Below, piece after piece: positions 39,808 through 43,533 of a stretch of DNA of 43,533 nt (position 1 is its first letter; every line of letters starts with the position of its first letter). Source of the stretch: Kiritimatiellia bacterium. GTDB taxonomy: Bacteria; Verrucomicrobiota; Kiritimatiellia; RFP12; UBA1067. The notes under the pieces were generated by a model. The model had not been told where the DNA came from. It was given only the letters and a program-made list of their open reading frames with translations, and ran no database searches. Both the position numbers and the translations under genes were made by a program. The stretch covers positions 1 through 43,533 of the forward strand of contig JAFPUH010000010.1 in NCBI GenBank assembly GCA_017395505.1. Reading direction: 5' to 3'.

Positions 39808-40983
39808 TTAACGGCTCTTGGCGAACGCCTGAATCGCGAATTCGATGTCCTCGGCAGTGTGCGCGGCGGACATCTGGGTGCGGATGCGGGCCTTGCCCAT
39901 CGGAACCACCGGATAGAAGAACGCCGTCGCGTAGACACCGTTCTTGTAGAGGTTCTCGCTCATCTTCACCGCGACCACCGCGTCGCCGAGCATCACGGGG
40001 ACGATCGGGTGGTGGCCCGGCACGAGGTCGAAGCCGAGCCTGCTCATTCCTTCGCGGAACTGCTTGGCGTTGGCGTTCAGCTGGGCGCGAAGCTCAGGAC
40101 GCGTCCTCACGAGCTCGATCGCCTTGATCGAAGCCGCAGCGACCGGCGGCGGGACGGCGTTCGAGAAGAGGTAGGGCCTCGCCTTCTGGCGAAGGATGTC
40201 GACGATCTCCTGGCGGGCCGCGACATAGCCGCCCGACGCACCGCCGAGAGCCTTGCCGAACGTGCCGGTGATGATGTCCACGCGACCGGTGACGCCGCAA
40301 TCCTCGACGGACCCCGCGCCAGTCGCGCCGAGCACGCCTACGGCATGCGAATCGTCAACCATGACGAGGGCCTCGTACTTGTCGGCGAGGTCGCAGATCT
40401 CCTTCAATGGCGCGATGATGCCGTCCATCGAGAAGACGCCGTCCGTGACGATCAGCTTGAAGCGCGCGCCTGCCTCGTCCGCCGCCTTGAGCTGCGTCTC
40501 GAGATCGGCCATGTCGCCGTTCGCGTAGCGGAAGCGCTTCGCCTTGCAGAGCCTCACGCCGTCGATGATCGAAGCGTGGTTCAGCGCGTCGGATATGATC
40601 GCATCCTCGGGCCCGAGCAGCGCCTCGAAGACGCCGCCGTTAGCGTCGAAGCAGGAGCCGAAGAGAATGCAGTCGTCGGTCTTCGTGAACTCCGCGACCG
40701 TGCGCTCGAGCTGCTTGTGGAGGCTGTCCGTTCCGCAGATGAAGCGGACGGACCCCATTCCGTAGCCGTACTTGGCCGTCGCCTCGCGCGAAGCCTCGAT
40801 GATCTCGGGATGGTTCGCGAGACCGAGGTAGTTGTTCGCGCACATGTTGAGCAGCTTCGTGCCGTTCTCGAGGACGACGTTTGCGCCCTGCGGGGTAGCG
40901 ATGATCTTCTCGTTCTTGTAGAGGCTCTTCGCCTTGAGGTCGGCGATCGTCTCCTGAAGATGCGCCTGGAACTTGCCGTACAT
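39808..40983 (-). CDS. kbl: Glycine C-acetyltransferase (2-amino-3-ketobutyrate CoA ligase)
   Basis: 391 residues, alpha-oxoamine synthase of fold-type I. '[20 protein letters not shown]', '[17 protein letters not shown]', '[20 protein letters not shown]', '[19 protein letters not shown]' and the PLP-lysine '[15 protein letters not shown]' identify it. With Tdh it turns threonine into glycine and acetyl-CoA. The ATG at 40983 follows AGAAAGGA; 19 nt separate it from tdh, the usual tdh-kbl operon. Confidence 0.95.
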   Translation of the reverse strand: MYGKFQAHLQETIADLKAKSLYKNEKIIATPQGANVVLENGTKLLNMCANNYLGLANHPEIIEASREATAKYGYGMGSVRFICGTDSLHKQLERTVAEFTKTDDCILFGSCFDANGGVFEALLGPEDAIISDALNHASIIDGVRLCKAKRFRYANGDMADLETQLKAADEAGARFKLIVTDGVFSMDGIIAPLKEICDLADKYEALVMVDDSHAVGVLGATGAGSVEDCGVTGRVDIITGTFGKALGGASGGYVAARQEIVDILRQKARPYLFSNAVPPPVAAASIKAIELVRTRPELRAQLNANAKQFREGMSRLGFDLVPGHHPIVPVMLGDAVVAVKMSENLYKNGVYATAFFYPVVPMGKARIRTQMSAAHTAEDIEFAIQAFAKSR

Positions 40984-41002
40984 TTGTGGAATCCTTTCTG
41001 CC

Positions 41003-42028
41003 TTATTCCCAATCAAGAATCACCTTGCCCGACTTGCCGCTGATCATGGCCTCGAAGCCCTTCTCGTAGTCGGTGTACTTGAAGCGGTGGGTGATGACCG
41101 GCGCGATGTTGAGGCCGCCCTGGATCATAGCGCCCATCTTGTACCACGTCTCGAACATCTCGCGCCCGTAGATGCCCTTGATCTTGAGGCCCTTCCACAC
41201 GATGTGGTTCCAGTTGACCTTCGTCTCGGGACCGTGGATGCCCAGGAGCGCGATGCGTCCGCCGGTGTTCATCGTCTCGATCATCTGGTTGAGGCAGGGC
41301 GCCGCGCCGCTCATCTCGAGGCCGACGTCGAAGCCTTCGACCATGCCGAGCTCCTTCATGACGTCCTCAAGCCTCTCGTTCTTGGCGTTGACCGTGCGGG
41401 TCGCGCCGAGCTGCTTGGCGAGGCCGAGGCGGTAGTCGTTCACGTCTAAGATGACGACGTTCCTCGCGCCGACATACTTGGAGATTCCGGCCGCCATGAT
41501 GCCGATCGGGCCAGCGCCGGTGATGAGCACGTCCTCGCCCACCATGTTGAAGCTGAGCGCCGTATGCGTAGCGTTGCCGAAGGGATCGAAGATCGCGTAG
41601 AGTTCGTCGCTGATCGAAGGATCGCAGTGCCAGACGTTCGACTCGGGGATGCAGAGATACTCCGCGAAAGCACCGTCGCGGTTGACGCCCACGCCCTTCG
41701 TCTCGCGGCAGAGGTGGCGCTGACCTGCGCGGCAGTTGCGGCAGTGGCCGCACACGATATGGCCTTCGCCGCTCACGCGCTCGCCGACCTTGACGCTCTT
41801 GACGTTCGAGCCGACATCGACGACCTCGCCCACATACTCGTGGCCGATCGTAAGCGGCGGCTTGATCTCCTCCTGCGCCCACGAGTTCCACTCGTATATG
41901 TGCACGTCGGTGCCGCAGATTGCCGTCTTCTTGATCTTTATGAGAACGTCGTTGATGCCCATTTCGGGCATAGGCTTCTCCACCAACTCAACGCCCTTCT
42001 GGGGCGCAACCTTTGCTATGGCTTTCAT
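41003..42028 (-). CDS. tdh: L-threonine 3-dehydrogenase
   Basis: 341 residues, zinc-dependent medium-chain dehydrogenase. Catalytic zinc site Cys in '[19 protein letters not shown]' and '[13 protein letters not shown]'; structural zinc '[15 protein letters not shown]'; NAD-binding '[16 protein letters not shown]'; and '[15 protein letters not shown]', typical of Tdh. Oxidises threonine to 2-amino-3-ketobutyrate, the Kbl substrate. AAGGAG precedes ATG 42028 and the promoter lies at 42063-42091. Confidence 0.95.
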   Translation of the reverse strand: MKAIAKVAPQKGVELVEKPMPEMGINDVLIKIKKTAICGTDVHIYEWNSWAQEEIKPPLTIGHEYVGEVVDVGSNVKSVKVGERVSGEGHIVCGHCRNCRAGQRHLCRETKGVGVNRDGAFAEYLCIPESNVWHCDPSISDELYAIFDPFGNATHTALSFNMVGEDVLITGAGPIGIMAAGISKYVGARNVVILDVNDYRLGLAKQLGATRTVNAKNERLEDVMKELGMVEGFDVGLEMSGAAPCLNQMIETMNTGGRIALLGIHGPETKVNWNHIVWKGLKIKGIYGREMFETWYKMGAMIQGGLNIAPVITHRFKYTDYEKGFEAMISGKSGKVILDWE

Positions 42029-42062
42029 GTTTTTGCCCACTCCTTGTAGACTGAATAGGTGT

Positions 42063-42091
42063 AGTATACCACATCCCCCCGCAGTTGGCAA
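42063..42091 (-). promoter_or_regulatory. Promoter of tdh-kbl
   Basis: Minus strand: -35 TTGCCA (42086-42091), 17-bp spacer, extended -10 TGG-TATACT (42063-42068). Leader of about 28 nt containing AAGGAG. No obvious operator was seen. Confidence 0.75.
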
Positions 42092-42198
42092 ACCGCCCCC
42101 CGCTGGAGTTTACCCATTTTTTGACTCGTCTCGACAAGACTTCCTGCCGTTCGCGGTTTCGGGCACAAAAAGTGCGGCACCTTCCCTCCGGTTTTCGG

Positions 42199-42204
42199 TA
42201 TAAT
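42199..42204 (+). promoter_or_regulatory. -10 box of the small transcription unit
   Basis: TATAAT inside CGGTATAATACCG, a 13-bp inverted repeat around the -10. No good -35 at 17 bp (GGCACC). Start expected near 42211. Confidence 0.55.
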
Positions 42205-42244
42205 ACCGAGTGCAAAAAAACAACCACGAAGGAGGCGCCGCGCC

Positions 42245-42313
42245 GTGAATGATACCATAATTGCCGCGAAAGCGAAAGAGCAGCATGACAAATTTATGGG
42301 TCCAGCACTCTAA
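42245..42313 (+). CDS. Putative 22-residue micro-protein with strong ribosome-binding site
   Basis: A GTG-initiated frame of 22 codons, product (M)NDTIIAAKAKEQHDKF followed by MGPAL. A perfect AAGGAGG (42229-42235) lies 9 nt upstream, the best Shine-Dalgarno in the window. A -10 box is about 40 nt upstream and a GC-rich terminator begins 15 nt after the TAA, so the frame fills a self-contained unit of about 150 nt. The peptide is amphipathic-looking and charged; I recognise no family. A competing reading is a small regulatory RNA in which the AAGGAGG is incidental. Pairing of GAGTGC (42208-42213) with GCACTC (42305-42310) would tie its ends together. Confidence 0.5.
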   Translation: MNDTIIAAKAKEQHDKFMGPAL

Positions 42314-42327
42314 TCGGCAAAAAAGAA

Positions 42328-42357
42328 GCGCGGCAGATAACTGCCGCGCCCTTTTCT
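42328..42357. terminator. Bidirectional intrinsic terminator
   Basis: Nine-pair stem GCGCGGCAG (42328-42336) / CTGCCGCGC (42341-42349) with loop ATAA. Rightward it is followed by CCTTTTCTTTC; leftward by TTCTTTTTTG. It can end the micro-ORF transcript and the convergent small ORF at 42376. Confidence 0.85.
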
Positions 42358-42375
42358 TTCTCTCTGCCGCTTGGC

Positions 42376-42603
42376 TTACTTCTCGAAGGTGTAGACGTCG
42401 ACCTTCTTGTAGCCGGTGTGCAGCAGGTGGTGGGCCTTCTTTTTAGCCGCCCTGCGCACCAGTCTTGGTATCTCTGCCCTGTGCTGCCCCAATGCGCTTC
42501 GCATAAGGCCACGCACACCCAAGGCGCGCATTTGTCCCGAGGCACGGCTTATGCATCGAGCCTCACACGACCTTTGCACGGCTCTTGCACGATGCTCGCT
42601 CAT
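42376..42603 (-). CDS. Small basic protein, unrecognised (tentative)
   Basis: 75 codons starting MSEHRARAVQ and ending HHLLHTGYKKVDVYTFEK. GAGGAAGAG precedes the ATG at 42603 and the stop is followed by the bidirectional terminator, both in favour of a real gene. The last 24 codons nearly all end in G or C, as in the neighbouring core genes, while the first 45 codons look non-coding-like in third positions, so a shorter start such as ATG 42501 or GTG 42453 is quite possible. The product is Arg/Lys-rich and could bind nucleic acid. No family recognised. Confidence 0.4.
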   Translation of the reverse strand: MSEHRARAVQRSCEARCISRASGQMRALGVRGLMRSALGQHRAEIPRLVRRAAKKKAHHLLHTGYKKVDVYTFEK

Positions 42604-42619
42604 CTCTTCCTCGACTCTC

Positions 42620-42671
42620 CCACACAACTCAGTTACCCCCGCACTTTATAAAGTCCGGTGGTAGTGTGTGG
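42620..42671. promoter_or_regulatory. Inverted repeat / probable operator upstream of the dual winged-helix regulator
   Basis: Core ACTTTATAAAGT (42643-42654) is a perfect palindrome, flanked by CCCCCGC and CCGGTGG that pair with mismatches, and outside these by CCACAC (42620-42625) and GTGTGG (42666-42671). It lies between the divergent small ORF and the regulator, reaching the -35 position of the regulator promoter. The same 17-base half (from CCCCCGC through TTTATAAA) recurs after the regulator gene at 43290-43306. Confidence 0.6.
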
Positions 42672-42679
42672 ACGGAATG

Positions 42680-42688
42680 TGCTATAAT
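42680..42688 (+). promoter_or_regulatory. Extended -10 promoter of the regulator (predicted leaderless)
   Basis: TGC-TATAAT with hexamer 42683-42688; the ATG at 42696 follows after seven bases (ACGCGGC). No acceptable -35; the expected position overlaps the edge of the operator-like repeat. Confidence 0.65.
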
Positions 42689-42695
42689 ACGCGGC

Positions 42696-43274
42696 ATGAA
42701 AGAATCGCTGAGACCGACTGTGTGGAGGACGGCGCGGGCACTCGCCAACGTCAACAGGCTTAAGTTCCTGCGGGCGGTGTTCGCGGCGAAAGGCACCAAG
42801 GGCGTGTCCGTGCTCGCGGACGAGCTTGGGCTGTCCATCCCGACGGCGAGCGTCTACCTACGTGCGCTGAACGCTCGCGGGCTGGTGGACGTCAAGCGCG
42901 AGTCGTCGCACGTCTACTATGGATGCGGCGGCGACCGTTCGCTGCCAGAGGCGCAATCGCTCCAGTCCGCGTTCGCAAGTATGTTCGCCAGCAAGGATCT
43001 TCCCGACGATTGGCCGTCCAGGGTAATACCGATACTTCAGGCGTACGCAAACGAGCGGCGGATCGAAATCGTAAAGACCCTCGCAGCCAATGGTCCGCTG
43101 ACGTTCACCGCACTTCTGCGGCTGGCGGGCATACCCGAAACATCCCTTCTCCGCCACCTGTCGCTCCTTATCAATGGCGGAGTGGTCGCGCTGGACGACA
43201 AGCGGCAGTATTGCATCGCCAAGCCCAAGGACGCATTGCGAAGCACCCTTCTCACGATGGCAGCCGGCAGCTAA
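42696..43274 (+). CDS. Dual winged-helix (ArsR/MarR-like) transcriptional regulator
   Basis: 192 residues made of two winged-helix domains in tandem. Domain 1 (about 8-70): 'TARALANVNRLKFLRAVFAA', 'GVSVLADELGLSIPTASVYL' (recognition helix), 'ALNARGLVDVKRESSHVYYG'. Domain 2 (about 105-175): 'PILQAYANERRIEIVKTLAA', 'GPLTFTALLRLAGIPETSLL', 'HLSLLINGGVVALDDKRQYC'. Each half resembles an ArsR-type single domain, so one polypeptide could present two recognition helices and act like a built-in dimer. No metal- or ligand-binding Cys/His cluster stands out. The gene is framed by two copies of a palindrome, suggesting autoregulation. The upstream start at 42585 would run through the promoter and is rejected. 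Confidence 0.85.
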   Translation: MKESLRPTVWRTARALANVNRLKFLRAVFAAKGTKGVSVLADELGLSIPTASVYLRALNARGLVDVKRESSHVYYGCGGDRSLPEAQSLQSAFASMFASKDLPDDWPSRVIPILQAYANERRIEIVKTLAANGPLTFTALLRLAGIPETSLLRHLSLLINGGVVALDDKRQYCIAKPKDALRSTLLTMAAGS

Positions 43275-43288
43275 TCGGTATTGGCATT

Positions 43289-43316
43289 CCCCCCGCACTT
43301 TATAAAATGCGGGGGG
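43289..43316. repeat. 28-bp near-perfect palindrome downstream of the regulator
   Basis: Nine-base arms CCCCCCGCA / TGCGGGGGG around an inner TTTATAAA, with a single C/A mismatch. No U-tract on either side, so it is not a standard terminator. It shares CCCCCGCACTTTATAAA with the operator-like repeat at 42636-42652, 650 bp away, and lies between the convergent ends of the regulator and the right-edge gene. Confidence 0.8.
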
Positions 43317-43358
43317 AAATGGAAGCGATGAAGGATGGGGAAGAACAACGCCGATTGA

Positions 43359-43533
43359 TCAATGCGAAGCGATCTTCGACAAGGTGCCGTGGGGGTCGAG
43401 GGAGCCGTAGACTACGGAAGTTGCGTGGGCGAGAATCCAGCGGTTGCGGGCGGTGGCGGTAGCGACTGAAGCCCGTGTGGCGGAAACGGGCGAGACGATC
43501 AGGAGGCGACCAAGATCGACGGGATCGCGTAAC
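43359..43533 (-). CDS. C-terminal fragment, possibly DprA/SLOG-like Rossmann protein
   Basis: An open frame enters from the right edge and stops at TGA 43359-43361, giving 58 codons. The third positions are mostly G/C, consistent with coding. The segment 'RLLIVSPVSATRAS' followed by 'ARNRWILAHATSVVYGSLDP' and 'HGTLSKIASH' resembles the end of DprA/Smf and related nucleotide-binding Rossmann domains (SxxxxARNR-I-xxxx-A-xxVVxG). The match is from a short stretch and may be wrong. The gene's start and neighbours lie outside the window. Confidence 0.5.
   Translation of the reverse strand, partial: LRDPVDLGRLLIVSPVSATRASVATATARNRWILAHATSVVYGSLDPHGTLSKIASH

Noticed and set aside
42294..42545. Alternative minus-strand frame of 83 codons overlapping the small ORF
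   Set aside because: It reads through the terminator stem and has poor codon bias; the neighbouring frame ending at 42376 is better supported.
43289..43316. Palindrome read as an intrinsic terminator for the regulator
   Set aside because: The stem is strong but no U-tract follows on either strand, and the same sequence also lies upstream of the gene, which a terminator would not explain.
1..43533. tRNA, rRNA, CRISPR arrays and insertion sequences
   Set aside because: Looked for TψC-like GGTTCRANYCC motifs with cloverleaf arms, regular direct repeats with spacers, and transposase motifs with terminal repeats; none was convincing by eye.

Overview
The window is bacterial, gene-dense and almost entirely transcribed leftward. 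There are 44 supportable protein genes, of which only three (a glycosyltransferase, a uracil-DNA glycosylase and a winged-helix regulator) plus one micro-ORF run rightward. No rRNA, tRNA, CRISPR array or insertion sequence was seen. The cell is Gram-negative: it encodes many lipoproteins, LpoB/YcfL-like proteins, a secretin, an MlaE/MlaF/MCE lipid transporter and DUF481 and LA_2272-type surface proteins. HydF points to an anaerobe with [FeFe]-hydrogenase maturation. The PVC-like repertoire (DUF481 with an N-terminal small-domain, MCE protein with repeated GEGxLGRL units, secretin with a Q-rich start) suggests a gut-type Verrucomicrobiota/Kiritimatiellota-like lineage; this taxonomic guess is inference only.

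Left arm (1-7911), visibly lower in GC than the rest: one probable operon of eight exported proteins (ycfL-like, lpoB-like, an unassigned secreted protein, a FlgT-like three-domain protein, a VQIGxxN-repeat protein, a COG3014-like lipoprotein, a small lipoprotein and a BspA-type leucine-rich-repeat protein cut by the window edge). It starts from a good promoter near 6945 and has a structured leader of about 360 nt. A RhuM/ORF6N-type gene with a PLD-like C-terminal domain sits between this operon and comF, exactly at the composition boundary.

Centre (7889-36485), high GC and housekeeping: comF, two sugar nucleotidyltransferases, a radical SAM protein, a DUF481 protein, a secretin, gtrA, secY, pgpA, hrpB, yggS, a PHP phosphatase and hydF; then a divergent glycosyltransferase converging on CPBP-aspS; then a very long co-directional run pcnB-TPR-mlaE-mlaF-mce-adk-map-nusB-ribD-ribE-hisB-hisA-M16 peptidase, in which most neighbours overlap or are separated by a few bases.

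Right arm (36535-43533): the classical rpmH-rnpA-yidD-yidC block, divergent udg sharing a palindromic -35 region with rpmH, the threonine-catabolic pair kbl-tdh, a tiny stand-alone transcription unit (22-codon ORF with perfect Shine-Dalgarno and terminator), a convergent small ORF, a dual winged-helix regulator flanked on both sides by the same palindrome, and a gene cut by the right edge.

A recurring signal is the promoter: TATAAT-like boxes often preceded by TGn, with -35 TTGxxx 17-18 bp upstream. Two classes appear: genes with a leader and a clear Shine-Dalgarno, and six genes whose start codon lies only 7-12 nt after the -10 and which have no useful Shine-Dalgarno, that is, predicted leaderless or near-leaderless mRNAs.
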